Numbered from the stretch's first letter, positions 29,587 to 37,948 are shown. The stretch: DNA of 42,368 nucleotides from a virus (IMGVR_UViG_3300036826_000094:1-42368), one strand, 5' to 3'. The notes: a model not told the origin generated them from the letters alone. Numbers and translations: made by a program.

Positions 29587-30168
29587 ATGCTTGACAGCCT
29601 CGCAATCCCGCGATCAGATACCGATTCCCCAGGGGACTCGTTCTCTGCGGAGAACGAACTCCCTCGCGGATGCTATTGGGCCGTCGCCTACACCCACAGC
29701 CAGTCAGAACGCTGGGCCGAGGCCAATCTCCGCAATCGCGGTTACAAAACATACCTCCCGCTCACCACCGTCCGCCGCCCCGACCGCGTGGTGAAATCCA
29801 TCATCCGCCGCGTCGAAATCCCACTCTTCCCGCGCTACCTGTTCGTCGTCACCGACGGCCACTGGACCCCCATCCAGCACACCCTCGGCGTCCACCACCT
29901 CATCATGGCCGAGCCCGGCAAACCCGGCATCGTCGCTAGCCCGGTTTTAAGCGCGCTACAGGCCGCCCTCGCCGAGGCCGCTACCCAACACCAGAAAACG
30001 CCCGCACCCGCCTCAGGCGCCTCCGTATGCCTCGCACGCGGGCCTTTCGCCGGCAGCCACGCCGTCGTCCTCTCAACCCACCGCGACACCGCCAGACTCG
30101 CCGTTATGATCCTCGGCGGCCTGCGCACCCTCTCCGCACCCCTCAAGTGGCTCACTCTCCGTGAATGA
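29587..30168 (+). CDS. NusG-like transcription factor
   Basis: A 193-aa protein. The N-terminal domain has the NusG (NGN) pattern: YWAVAYTHSQSERWAEANLR, NRGYKTYLPLTTVRR, RVEIPLFPRYLFVVTDGHW and LGVHHLIMAEPGKP. The C-terminal part (ASVCLARGPFAGSHAVVLST, ARLAVMILGGLRTL) corresponds to a KOW-type barrel. NusG and RfaH relatives ride on RNA polymerase and control pausing and termination. Its place just before the late packaging genes suggests a phage antiterminator. Its end overlaps the methylase start. Confidence 0.78.
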   Translation: MLDSLAIPRSDTDSPGDSFSAENELPRGCYWAVAYTHSQSERWAEANLRNRGYKTYLPLTTVRRPDRVVKSIIRRVEIPLFPRYLFVVTDGHWTPIQHTLGVHHLIMAEPGKPGIVASPVLSALQAALAEAATQHQKTPAPASGASVCLARGPFAGSHAVVLSTHRDTARLAVMILGGLRTLSAPLKWLTLRE

Positions 30169-31459
30169 CCGGGACATGAATTTGGCGTTACCTTCCCCGA
30201 GAAATATTATTGCGCGGATCGCGGAAATCCGGCCTTACTCTAGGAACACACGCACGCATTCTCCCTATCAAATCGAGCAAATCGTTGCGTCTATACGCGA
30301 GTTCGGCTTCACCAACCCGGTGCTCGTCGACGAGCAAAACACGCTCATCGCCGGCCACGGGCGGCTGCTTGCCGCGCAGAAGCTCAGCCTGGCCGAGGTG
30401 CCCGCCGTCGTCCTCGAGGGCCTCAGCGAGCCGCAGAAGCAGGCGCTGCGCATCGCCGACAACAAGCTGGCGCTGAATGCCGGCTGGGACGACGACTTGC
30501 TGCGCACCGAGCTGCTCGACCTCCGCGACGGTGGCTTTGACCTGGCGCTAACCGGCTTCGGTGAGGACGAGCTGGCGGACCTGTTCGCCGACCGCACCGA
30601 GGGCCTCACCGACCCAGACGACGTGCCCGAGCCTCCGGCTGAGCCGATCAGTAAGCCGGGCGACGTGTGGCTGCTCGGGAACCATCGGCTGGTGTGCGGC
30701 GATGCGACAAACGAGGTCGACGTGTCGCTGTGCCTGGGGGCCGTCCGCCCGCATCTGATGGTCACCGATCCGCCTTATGGGGTGGATTATGACCCCGACT
30801 GGCGCAATCGGGCTGACCGCGCTAACGGTAAGCCCTATGGCGCGAGCGCCATAGGGCTGGTGGAGAACGACACGCGTGGCGATTGGCGCGACGCGTGGGC
30901 GCTATTTCCCGGTGAGGTCATCTACGCATGGCACCCGCCGGGTGCCATGCAAATCGAGCATCATGCCGCGCTGGTTGCTGCTGGGTTCGATGTCCGCATG
31001 CAAATCATCTGGGCTAAGTCGCACTTTCCAATCGGCCGCGGGAACTATCATCTGCAACATGAGCCGTGCTGGTATGCGGTGCGCAATAATGCTCACTGGC
31101 AGGGTGATCGCAAGCAAACGACACTGTGGCAAATTGATAAGCCAGTGAAATCCGAAACCGGCCACAGCGCGCAGAAGCCGGTCGAATGCATGCGCCGGCC
31201 GATCGAGAACAACAGCTCGCCGGGACAGGCGGTCTACGACCCCTTCGTCGGCTCCGGCACCACGATCATTGCAGCGGAAATGACCGGGCGCGTCTGCCAC
31301 GCCATCGAGATATCGCCGCAATACGTCGACGTTGCCGTGCTCCGCTGGCAGAACTTCACCGGCAAGACTGCAACCAAACCTGACGGCACAGCATTCGGAG
31401 CAGAGCATGAACGGCAAAGGCCACCAACTAGGGCCGATCAAGTATCAGCCGACGCCTGA
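30161..31459 (+). CDS. ParB-domain / DNA (N6-adenine or N4-cytosine) methyltransferase fusion
   Basis: A 432-aa protein starting at GTG 30161, or ATG 30176. Residues 15-110 form a ParB/sulfiredoxin-like domain (ARIAEIRPYSRNTRTHS, LIAGHGRLLAAQKL, EPQKQALRIADNKLALNA). From ~165 a methylase begins: VTDPPYGVDYD, with catalytic DPPY at 203-206, then DPFVGSGTTIIAAEM at 360-374 (SAM site), giving the beta-class order. This fusion is typical of phages just upstream of terminase genes. It methylates phage DNA, often against host restriction. The recognition sequence cannot be read from the protein. It overlaps the terminase small subunit gene by 53 bases. Confidence 0.88.
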   Translation: MNDRDMNLALPSPRNIIARIAEIRPYSRNTRTHSPYQIEQIVASIREFGFTNPVLVDEQNTLIAGHGRLLAAQKLSLAEVPAVVLEGLSEPQKQALRIADNKLALNAGWDDDLLRTELLDLRDGGFDLALTGFGEDELADLFADRTEGLTDPDDVPEPPAEPISKPGDVWLLGNHRLVCGDATNEVDVSLCLGAVRPHLMVTDPPYGVDYDPDWRNRADRANGKPYGASAIGLVENDTRGDWRDAWALFPGEVIYAWHPPGAMQIEHHAALVAAGFDVRMQIIWAKSHFPIGRGNYHLQHEPCWYAVRNNAHWQGDRKQTTLWQIDKPVKSETGHSAQKPVECMRRPIENNSSPGQAVYDPFVGSGTTIIAAEMTGRVCHAIEISPQYVDVAVLRWQNFTGKTATKPDGTAFGAEHERQRPPTRADQVSADA

Positions 31460-31847
31460 ACAACGCCGCCAGGTCATGTCAATGGCCGGCATGGGTATCA
31501 TTCAAGCGCAAATCGCAACCTGGCTCCAGATCGACCTTAAGACGCTGCGCAAGCACTTCCGCCGCGAACTCGACACCGGCGCTATCGAGGCCAACGTGCG
31601 CGTCGCCAACGCGCTCTACACGAACGCTGTCAAGCACAACCAAGTCACCGCTCAGATCTGGTGGACCAAAGCGCGTATGGGTTGGAAGGAAACCCAGGTC
31701 AACGAGCAGACCGGGCCGGACGGTTCCCCGCTGACCTACGTGGTCCGGGCCCCGATGCCGATCGAGAGCGCGGCAGAATGGTTGCGCGCCTATGCGCCGA
31801 AAAACCTCGGCGCCGAAATCGAAATTGATGGCGAAGTCTCCGACTGA
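31407..31847 (+). CDS. terS: Terminase small subunit
   Basis: A 146-aa protein starting inside the end of the methylase gene (MNGKGHQLGPIKYQPTPEQR). The N-terminal HTH, VMSMAGMGIIQAQIATWLQI followed by DLKTLRKHFRRELDTG, binds the packaging site. An oligomerisation helix follows (ANVRVANALYTNAVKHN) and then WWTKARMGWKE, which is common in these small terminases. It lies directly before the large subunit, overlapping it by 20 bases. Packaging start sites are expected in or near this gene, as in P22-type phages. Confidence 0.78.
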   Translation: MNGKGHQLGPIKYQPTPEQRRQVMSMAGMGIIQAQIATWLQIDLKTLRKHFRRELDTGAIEANVRVANALYTNAVKHNQVTAQIWWTKARMGWKETQVNEQTGPDGSPLTYVVRAPMPIESAAEWLRAYAPKNLGAEIEIDGEVSD

Positions 31848-33258
31848 TCAGCGCATCACCGCGTGGACGCCACAGGAAGGCCCACAAGCCGCGTTCGTCG
31901 CATGCCGCATCTACGAGGTGTTTTTTGGCGGCGCCCGCGGCGGCGGCAAAACCGATGCGATGCTTGGCGAGTGGGTCAGCCACGCTGCTGAGCACGGGCC
32001 AAACGCCATCGGCCTGATGGTGCGCCGCACGCGGACCGAACTGCTCGAAACCTTCGAACGGGCGCGCGCGATCTACAGCAAGATAGGCGCTGTCGCTACA
32101 TATAACCCGATGCGGTTCACCATGCCGAATGGCGCACGCATCACCTACGCCTATCTCGATCGCGATTCCGACGCCGAGGTGCAGCAGGGGGCGTCCTATA
32201 CGCGAGTGTATATCGAGGAAGCTGGCAACTTTCCGTCGCCACAACCGATCATGAAGCTGATGGCGACCCTGCGCAGTGGCGCCGGTGTGAAAGTCGGCAT
32301 GCGGCTCACTGGCAACCCTGGCGGGCCAGGCCATCAATGGGTGCGCGCCCGCTATATCGACCCCGCGCCGCAAGGATGGAAGATCATCCGCGACCGCAGG
32401 ACAGGATTGCAGCGGACCTTCATTCCGAGCCGCGTCGCGGATAACAAGTATCTCGGCCCCGACTACGTGCAGCGCCTCAAAGCCTCCGGCTCGCCCGAGC
32501 TGGTCCGCGCCTGGCTCGAAGGCGACTGGTCCGTCGTTTCAGGCGCATTCTTTCCCGAGTTCAGCATGGACCGCCACGTCATCGCGCCGCGCGAACTGCC
32601 CGAGCACTGGGCCCGCTTCCGCTCGTTCGACTGGGGCAGCGCACGCCCGTTCTGCTGCCACTGGTGGGCGGTATCGGACGGCACCATTCCCTCGATCGCC
32701 CGCGGCGCGCTGGTGCTCTATCGCGAGTGGTATGGCATGCGCCCAGGCGAGCCCAATGTCGGCCTCAAGATGACTGCCGAGGCCGTTGCCGCCGGCATCC
32801 GCGAGCGTGAGGAAGACGACCCGCAGCCGATGGTCGGCGTGGCCGATCCCGCGATGTTCGCCGAGGACGGCGGCCCCTCGATCGCGCAGCGTATGATTCA
32901 GGCGGGCGTGATCTTCCGCCCGGCCGACAACAAGCGGGTGCCGCAGCGTGGCGCCATGGGCGGGTGGGATCAGTTGCGTTCGCGACTGGTTGGCGATGAC
33001 GACGGCCGGCCGATGGTGCTGTTCTTCTCGACCGCGCGTGATCTGATCCGCACGCTGCCGGCGATGCAGCACGACGACGCAAGGCCAGAGGATTTGTCGA
33101 GCGAGGGCGAAGACCACGCGGCAGACAGTTGCCGCTACGGAATGATGGCGCGGGCCTGGGTCAAGGACGCGCCCAAGGAAGTGGTGCGGGATAGCTGGGA
33201 CGCAGCTTTCCAACGCATGAACGATGCCGAGCAGGCAGCCACCTGGAGGATCGCGTAA
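31828..33258 (+). CDS. terL: Terminase large subunit
   Basis: A 476-aa packaging motor. The start is MAKSPTDQRI. Walker A is FFGGARGGGKTD (residues 33-43), Walker B with the catalytic Glu is RVYIEEAGNF (126-135), and LTGNPGGPGHQW is the usual ATPase coupling segment. The nuclease domain shows FRSFDWGSARPFC, GVADPAMF and HAADSCRYG, supplying the metal-binding Asp residues of an RNase H fold. It translocates DNA into the procapsid and cuts concatemers. The P22-like virion set suggests headful packaging, which would agree with circular permutation of the map. Confidence 0.92.
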   Translation: MAKSPTDQRITAWTPQEGPQAAFVACRIYEVFFGGARGGGKTDAMLGEWVSHAAEHGPNAIGLMVRRTRTELLETFERARAIYSKIGAVATYNPMRFTMPNGARITYAYLDRDSDAEVQQGASYTRVYIEEAGNFPSPQPIMKLMATLRSGAGVKVGMRLTGNPGGPGHQWVRARYIDPAPQGWKIIRDRRTGLQRTFIPSRVADNKYLGPDYVQRLKASGSPELVRAWLEGDWSVVSGAFFPEFSMDRHVIAPRELPEHWARFRSFDWGSARPFCCHWWAVSDGTIPSIARGALVLYREWYGMRPGEPNVGLKMTAEAVAAGIREREEDDPQPMVGVADPAMFAEDGGPSIAQRMIQAGVIFRPADNKRVPQRGAMGGWDQLRSRLVGDDDGRPMVLFFSTARDLIRTLPAMQHDDARPEDLSSEGEDHAADSCRYGMMARAWVKDAPKEVVRDSWDAAFQRMNDAEQAATWRIA

Positions 33259-33443
33259 TGGCCAAATCAACAGCGGGCATCGGGCCCAAGGGCAAGGCGA
33301 AAGTTGCGACTGTTATGCACGAATGGAAAGCAGGAGATCTCCATTCTGGAAGTGCATCCGGTCCCAAGATTAAGTCTCAACGCCAAGCTGTGGCTGTGGC
33401 TTTGTCGGAGGCAAGGCGGGTATCTCGAGCCGGCAAGAAGTGA
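33258..33443 (+). CDS. Small basic protein, DUF6496-like
   Basis: A 61-aa protein beginning in TAATG overlap with the terminase stop. The sequence KGKAKVATVMHEWKAGDLHS, then KIKSQRQAVAVALSEARRVS and a Lys-rich end, matches the small DUF6496-type proteins often coded between terminase and portal genes. It is very basic and probably nucleic-acid binding. The function is unknown. Confidence 0.75.
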   Translation: MAKSTAGIGPKGKAKVATVMHEWKAGDLHSGSASGPKIKSQRQAVAVALSEARRVSRAGKK

Positions 33444-33543
33444 CCCCCTTGGCGATTTCTAAGTAAGCAGCCGTCTTGGAGTTCAATTTGAGGTCGTTGG
33501 AGCTCGGTTTGAGCTCCGTTGGAGCTTCGTTGGAGTTTGGCCG
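33444..33543. other. Short non-coding region with TTGGAG repeats
   Basis: No gene is seen. Four copies of ttggag(t/c)t, with two ttgag variants between them, occur within 33476-33537, which is unusual low-complexity DNA. It may supply ribosome-site-like strings for the next GTG gene. Confidence 0.5.
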
Positions 33544-33711
33544 GTGATCACCATCATCCTCATCGTGCTGCTGATTCTGCTGCTGGCCGGCGGCGGCTGG
33601 GGCTATTCCACCGGCTACGTCGGCACCAACCCGCTCGGGCTGATCCTGCTGGTGCTGGTGATCCTGCTCGTGCTCGGCGCGTTCGGAGGGCCACGCTTTG
33701 GCTGGTGGTGA
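33544..33711 (+). CDS. DUF3309-like two-helix membrane protein
   Basis: A 55-aa protein with a GTG start. One helix (ITIILIVLLILLLAGGGW), a Gly/Tyr-rich turn (GYSTGYVGTNP) and a second helix (LGLILLVLVILLVLGAFG) form the small DUF3309-like plan. The purine-rich ttggag lies upstream. It is the intact relative of the amber-interrupted gene at 16242. In Alphaproteobacteria such proteins are associated with stress-related gene sets; the phage role is unknown. Its end overlaps the next gene. Confidence 0.6.
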   Translation: MITIILIVLLILLLAGGGWGYSTGYVGTNPLGLILLVLVILLVLGAFGGPRFGWW

Positions 33712-33889
33712 CAGTAAGACCGGCCGCGAGTTCATCCGCGAGGCCGGCGACGATCTCGACAAGTGGACCGACGCGATGGCCGAAAGCGCCGCGCGCGAGG
33801 GCCACACGCTCGAACGCGAGTGGCTGCGCGCGTGGCTCGGGGACGCCATGGACGCCGCGCGCAAGGCCAAGCCGCCACCGATCCCGTAG
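33698..33889 (+). CDS. Small charged protein before the portal
   Basis: A 63-aa frame using TTG at 33698, overlapping the previous stop. It is helical and acidic/basic mixed (REFIREAGDDLDKWTDAMAE, LEREWLRAWLGDAMDAARKA) and ends PPPIP. No family is recognised. The weak start codon lowers confidence, but codon use is like that of the neighbours and there is no other gene here. Confidence 0.5.
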   Translation: MAGGDSKTGREFIREAGDDLDKWTDAMAESAAREGHTLEREWLRAWLGDAMDAARKAKPPPIP

Positions 33890-33895
33890 GGAGAC

Positions 33896-34035
33896 GAGGC
33901 CCGCGGGTCACCACGACCACATCGGGCCTCTGACCAGACGGGTGAGAGGAGCCGCTACCCGTAATGGCTGCGGAATAACGTGCCCTGTCCAGGGGAATGT
34001 GTAAACCGACATGTCGGATACCGCGGTCGTAAGCC
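33896..34035 (+). ncRNA. Structured leader upstream of HNH gene
   Basis: Four stem-loops can be drawn in 140 bases: gaggccc/gggcctc (33896-33930) followed by tgacca; acgggt/acccgt (33938-33962); ccctg/caggg near 33972-33985; and the 12-bp palindrome ccgacatgtcgg at 34007-34018. The first stem and the trailing ctctgacca are shared with the leader of the HNH gene at 39285. It may be a cis-acting or guide-like RNA, or a relic of the mobile element. Confidence 0.45.
34011..34032. repeat. 22-bp copy of the portal start, upstream
   Basis: Matches 34757-34778 at 20 of 22 positions, beginning with the same ATG. Read on, it gives MSDTAVVSLHRF and soon stops. It looks like the old portal start left behind upstream of the inserted HNH gene. 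Confidence 0.75.
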
Positions 34036-34068
34036 TCCACCGGTTCCGTAACACCAAAGGAAGGTAAT

Positions 34069-34755
34069 GTGTTATGGTGGCGTATGGATATCGTCACCAG
34101 AGCCGAGGCAAAAGCCAACGGGTTGCCCCGGTATTTCACCGGCAAGCCTTGCAAGCATGGGCACATTGCCCAGAGGGTGACAGTCAACGGATCTTGTTGG
34201 CCATGTTCGGCGGCAAGGGCGAAAGCTCACCGGCCGGCATGGGCTGTGAAAAACCGCGATAGGCTCAACGCTTACAACAGAGAACTTCGCCGTCAGCATC
34301 CTGAACGATGGCAAGCTTATTATGCAAAGAGCGGCGATCGAATTCGAGAGCGCGAGCGTAACCGAACAGCCGCTGATCCAGAGACAAATCGCCGCCGCAC
34401 TAAGGAATGGGCCAAGGCAAATCCTGAGGCTGTCAAGCGCAATCACCGTAAATGGGTATTAGCTAACCCAGAGAAGGTCGCCGCAGCGGACAGGAAGCGT
34501 CGCGCACGGAAGCTGAAAGCTGAAGGTATTCACACAGCAGGAGAGGTATTAGACCTATTCAAACGTCAGCGCGGGAAATGCGCCTACTGCTCTACCTCGC
34601 TTAAGGCCGGTTACCATGTGGACCACATCACACCATTGGCCAGAGGTGGCTCTAACTGGATCAGCAACATTCAGTTGACCTGTGCCAAGTGTAATTTCAG
34701 CAAAAACCGCTCCGATCCCATCGACTTCGCAAAGAGGCTTGGAAAGCTGCTCTGA
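34069..34755 (+). CDS. HNH homing endonuclease beside the portal gene
   Basis: A 228-aa protein. The GTG at 34069 has ggaagg five bases before it; the ATG at 34084 is an alternative. The N-terminus has a zinc-finger-like element (RYFTGKPCKHGHIAQR with C-x-x-C farther on, CWPC). A basic helical centre follows (RERERNRTAADPETNRRR, WAKANPEAVKRNHRKW). The C-terminal HNH carries KCAYCSTSLKAGYHVDHITP and LARGGSNWISNIQLTCAKCN. It is a relative of the gene at 39285 (YFTGKPC, GGSNWISNIQLTC). Its base composition is lower in GC than the flanks. It stops one base before the portal ATG. Confidence 0.85.
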   Translation: MLWWRMDIVTRAEAKANGLPRYFTGKPCKHGHIAQRVTVNGSCWPCSAARAKAHRPAWAVKNRDRLNAYNRELRRQHPERWQAYYAKSGDRIRERERNRTAADPETNRRRTKEWAKANPEAVKRNHRKWVLANPEKVAAADRKRRARKLKAEGIHTAGEVLDLFKRQRGKCAYCSTSLKAGYHVDHITPLARGGSNWISNIQLTCAKCNFSKNRSDPIDFAKRLGKLL

Positions 34756-34756
34756 A

Positions 34757-34778
34757 ATGTCGGATACCGCTCTCGTAA
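34757..34778. repeat. 22-bp copy of the portal start, downstream
   Basis: This copy holds the portal start now in use. See 34011-34032. Confidence 0.75.
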
Positions 34779-36955
34779 TCACTGCCCAGCCGATCGGAGG
34801 GCGGGCAAATCTCGTCGCTTCTGACGCGGGTAGCGACGTTGAGTTCCCAAGAGATTTGGACGAACTGCTCGTTCGTCTCATTCGTTGGTTTGAAGAAAGT
34901 GAACGGGCTACGCAAGATTCTCGAGAATTGTCGAGGACATGTCGCAACTATGTCGATGGAGTCCAGTGGACTAAACCAGAGCAGGATGCATTGAGATCAA
35001 GAGGACAACCTGAGATCGTAATTAATTATTGTAGAAGGAAGCTCGACCTACTCTGCGGCCTCGAGCGCAAGGCACGCACGGACCCCAAAGCCTTCCCGCG
35101 CACCCCGGCCGAGGACGACCGCGCCGACGCCGCCACCCAGGCGCTGCGTTTCATTGCCGATGACAACGACTTCCAGGTGTTGCGCAGCCACGTGTTCGAG
35201 GAAATGCTGGTCGAGGGCTTCGGCGGCGTGGAAGTGGGCCTCGAGGACGATCGACAGGGCGGCGCCAACGTCACCCTCACCCAGGTGCCGTGGGACCGCA
35301 TCTGGTATGACCCGCACAGCCGGCAGACCGACTTCCTCGATGCGCGATACAAGGGCCTGGTCATCTGGATGGACCAGGACCAGCTCTATGAGCTCTATCC
35401 CGGCGCCGGCGATGTCATCGACACCAGCTTCAGCGCGAACGATGCCACGCAATACGCCGACCGGCCGGATTACCTGGTCTGGACCGACAGCCAGCGCACC
35501 CGCGTTCGCGTCGTGCAGTGCCACTGGAGCGACAACGGAACGTGGTGGAGCGCCACTTATACGCGCTCGGGCTTCCTCGCCGTGCCCTCGCGCTCGCGGT
35601 TCAAAGACCGCAAGGGCCGCAGCGCCTGCCCGCTGATTCTGCAAAGCGCTTACGTCGATCTGGACAACAACCGCTATGGCATGATCCGCGACCTGATCAG
35701 CCTGCAGGACGAGATCAACAAGCGGCGCAGCAAAGCGTTGCATCTGTTATCAGTGCGTCAGGTCGTCGCCGAACAGGGCGCGGTGAAGGACGTGGACCAC
35801 GCGCGGCGCGAAGTGGCCCGGCCGGACGGCTATGTCGAGATCATGCCGGGCATGAAGTTCGAGGTCAGCCAGGGTGGCGAACTGGCCACCGGACAGTTTC
35901 AGTTGCTGCAGCATGCCACGCAGGAAATGCAGTTGAGCGGGCCGAACGCGGCGATGAGCGGGACCGATCCGCGGGAGTTGAGCGGACGCGCGATCCTGGC
36001 GCAGCAGGCGGGCGGGGCGACACAGAACGAGCCGCTGGCCGATAGCCTGCGGATGTGGGCGCGGCGGGTCTATGAGACGTGCTGGATGGCGGCGCGCGAA
36101 TACTGGACCGCCGGCAAATGGGTCCGGGTCACCGACGATCTCAACCAGACCCGCTGGGTCGGGATCAACCGGCCGATCCGGCTGATGGACGAACTGGCGC
36201 AGATGCCGCAACAGCAGCGCGCCATGGCGATGCAACAACTGCAACTCATGCCCGGCGATCCACGGCTGGCCCAGGTGGTGCGCATTGAGAATGATATCAC
36301 CGATCTCGATGTCGATATCACCATCCAGGAAGGCCAGGACGTGCCGGCGCTGCAGGCCGAGGACTTCCAGTCGCTGGTCCAACTGGCGAGCCTGCAGCCG
36401 GGACTGATCCCGGGCGACGTGCTGGTGGCGGCGAGCAGCCTGCGCAACAAGGACGAGATCCTTCAGCGCATGCAGCAGCACCAGCAGCAGCAGGGGCAGG
36501 TGGCGGCGCAGGCGGGCCAGTTGGCGACGCAAAAGACCCAGGCCGGGATTGCCAAGGATCAGGGCCAGGCGGCGGCGAATTTCGCGCTGGCCATGGAGCG
36601 GCGCCACAACGTCGTGCACGGCGCGCATCAGATGCAGATGGACCTGAACGCGCCGCCGGATAATCCGCAGACAGTGCAGCAGCCTGACCCGGCGCAGATG
36701 AGCCCGGAAGTCGCGCTCGCGCATCACATCGCCGATCTGGCGCAGAAGCACGCGGCGATTCAGAAGACGCAGGCCGATACGGCGCTGGCGGCGGCGAAGG
36801 TGTCTCAGGTGCCGCACCAGAACATGCAGGCGCAGGCGAACGTGGTGAACACGCTGCACCAGGCGGCGAACACGGCGGTGACGACCAACCGGCTGGCGCG
36901 CACGCCGATCCCGCAGCCCGCGCCGGGTCCGCAACCAGGGCAGACAGGACCGTAG
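34757..36955 (+). CDS. P22-type portal protein
   Basis: A 732-aa protein, near the length of P22 gp1 (725 aa). Recognisable portal segments are VQWTKPEQDALRSRGQPEIV, NYCRRKLDLLCGLERKARTD, RIWYDPHSRQTDFLDARYKG, NNRYGMIRDLISLQDEINKR and LSGRAILAQQAGGATQNEPL. The C-terminal ~130 residues are Gln/Ala-rich helix (from about 560), corresponding to the P22 barrel. Twelve copies form the vertex through which DNA passes. The first ~280 bases are about 48% GC, rising abruptly to about 70% from 35041, so the 5' end appears to come from another phage together with the HNH gene. The stop is TAG. Confidence 0.9.
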   Translation: MSDTALVITAQPIGGRANLVASDAGSDVEFPRDLDELLVRLIRWFEESERATQDSRELSRTCRNYVDGVQWTKPEQDALRSRGQPEIVINYCRRKLDLLCGLERKARTDPKAFPRTPAEDDRADAATQALRFIADDNDFQVLRSHVFEEMLVEGFGGVEVGLEDDRQGGANVTLTQVPWDRIWYDPHSRQTDFLDARYKGLVIWMDQDQLYELYPGAGDVIDTSFSANDATQYADRPDYLVWTDSQRTRVRVVQCHWSDNGTWWSATYTRSGFLAVPSRSRFKDRKGRSACPLILQSAYVDLDNNRYGMIRDLISLQDEINKRRSKALHLLSVRQVVAEQGAVKDVDHARREVARPDGYVEIMPGMKFEVSQGGELATGQFQLLQHATQEMQLSGPNAAMSGTDPRELSGRAILAQQAGGATQNEPLADSLRMWARRVYETCWMAAREYWTAGKWVRVTDDLNQTRWVGINRPIRLMDELAQMPQQQRAMAMQQLQLMPGDPRLAQVVRIENDITDLDVDITIQEGQDVPALQAEDFQSLVQLASLQPGLIPGDVLVAASSLRNKDEILQRMQQHQQQQGQVAAQAGQLATQKTQAGIAKDQGQAAANFALAMERRHNVVHGAHQMQMDLNAPPDNPQTVQQPDPAQMSPEVALAHHIADLAQKHAAIQKTQADTALAAAKVSQVPHQNMQAQANVVNTLHQAANTAVTTNRLARTPIPQPAPGPQPGQTGP

Positions 36956-36963
36956 GACTATCC

Positions 36964-37842
36964 ATGGCCGACAATCAGCAGCTCGACGGCTTCCTGGCCG
37001 CAGGAACGCCTCCAGAGGCGCCCGAGGCTCGAGGCGCACCCGAACCACCGCCGGAGGCTCAGAAGCCGGTAGAGGCCGCTCCCAAGCCGCTGGCACCCAT
37101 TCCGAAGCCCGAGGCCCCTAAGGCCAAGGAGCCCGAGCCCGAGCCGGAGGACGATACCGGCTTGGACGGCGGGACCATGGTGCCGTTTGGCGCCCTCGAG
37201 AAGGCCCGCAACGCCCGCAATGATTGGAAGAGCAAGGCCGCCGCCGAGAAGGCCAAGGCCGATCTGCTGGCGCAGCAGCTTGAGGAACTGAAGCGCCAGC
37301 CGGCCGCACCGCAGGCGCCAGCCCCCGCAGCCCCATCGGTCATGCAGTTTCAGGCCCTGCCCGATTTTGCCACCGACCCGAACGGCTGGGCGCAGGTCAT
37401 CGTCGCCAATCAGCAGCGCGCACTGCTCAACGAGCGGTTGAACCACAGCGAAGCGCTGGTGCGCGAGCGGATCGGCGCGGAGGAACTGGCGCAATACATC
37501 GCCGACTTCAAATCTGCCGCCGAGCAGGAGCCCACATTGTGGGGTAAGTTATATTCGCAACCGTCGCCCTATGCGTGGATGACGAAAGAGGTCGATCGGC
37601 TGCGCAAGCGGGCCGAGATCGGCGACGATCCGGCGGAGTATGAAAAGCGGTTGCGCGCGAAATGGGAGGCCGAGCAACAGGCCGCTACGCCGCAGCCCGC
37701 GCCGGTCTCGCCTGCCGCCGGGATGGCGCCCTCGTTGGCCGGCGTGCGCAGCATGGCCGCGCGCGGCAGCACGCCGTTCACCGGACCGCCTTCACTCGAT
37801 GAACTCTTCCGGCGTCCCGACAAGCGCGCCTCACGTCACTGA
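36964..37842 (+). CDS. Scaffolding protein
   Basis: A 292-aa protein between portal and capsid genes, the usual scaffold place. A Pro/Glu-rich N-terminus (residues 15-60) is followed by a Lys/Ala/Glu coiled coil (PFGALEKARNARNDWKSKAA, EKAKADLLAQQLEELKRQ; 72-110), a helical middle part and a conserved end with LAGVRSMAARGSTPFTGPPS. Such acidic-to-helical proteins guide capsid assembly and leave before DNA enters. No protease motif is present. Confidence 0.78.
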   Translation: MADNQQLDGFLAAGTPPEAPEARGAPEPPPEAQKPVEAAPKPLAPIPKPEAPKAKEPEPEPEDDTGLDGGTMVPFGALEKARNARNDWKSKAAAEKAKADLLAQQLEELKRQPAAPQAPAPAAPSVMQFQALPDFATDPNGWAQVIVANQQRALLNERLNHSEALVRERIGAEELAQYIADFKSAAEQEPTLWGKLYSQPSPYAWMTKEVDRLRKRAEIGDDPAEYEKRLRAKWEAEQQAATPQPAPVSPAAGMAPSLAGVRSMAARGSTPFTGPPSLDELFRRPDKRASRH

Positions 37843-37844
37843 TA

Positions 37845-37875
37845 CCATATCGGGCGCCTCCCCTGCCCGATATGG
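37845..37875. terminator. Perfect 11-bp hairpin after the scaffold gene
   Basis: The arms ccatatcgggc and gcccgatatgg enclose nine bases. It begins three bases after the scaffold stop. No T run follows, so it may act as an attenuator or RNA-stability element between scaffold and capsid messages, which are needed in different amounts. Confidence 0.5.
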
Positions 37876-37948
37876 CCAGAGACCCGGTGCTGGGTCGCAG
37901 CAGCGCCGGGCCTCGCTTACGTGCCGTGCCGACCCCGCCGCCGGGGGC

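Noticed and set aside
35750-37096. 448-aa open frame on the minus strand
   Set aside because: It lies wholly antisense to the portal and scaffold genes and has Arg/Leu/His-rich low-complexity translation typical of shadow frames in high-GC DNA.
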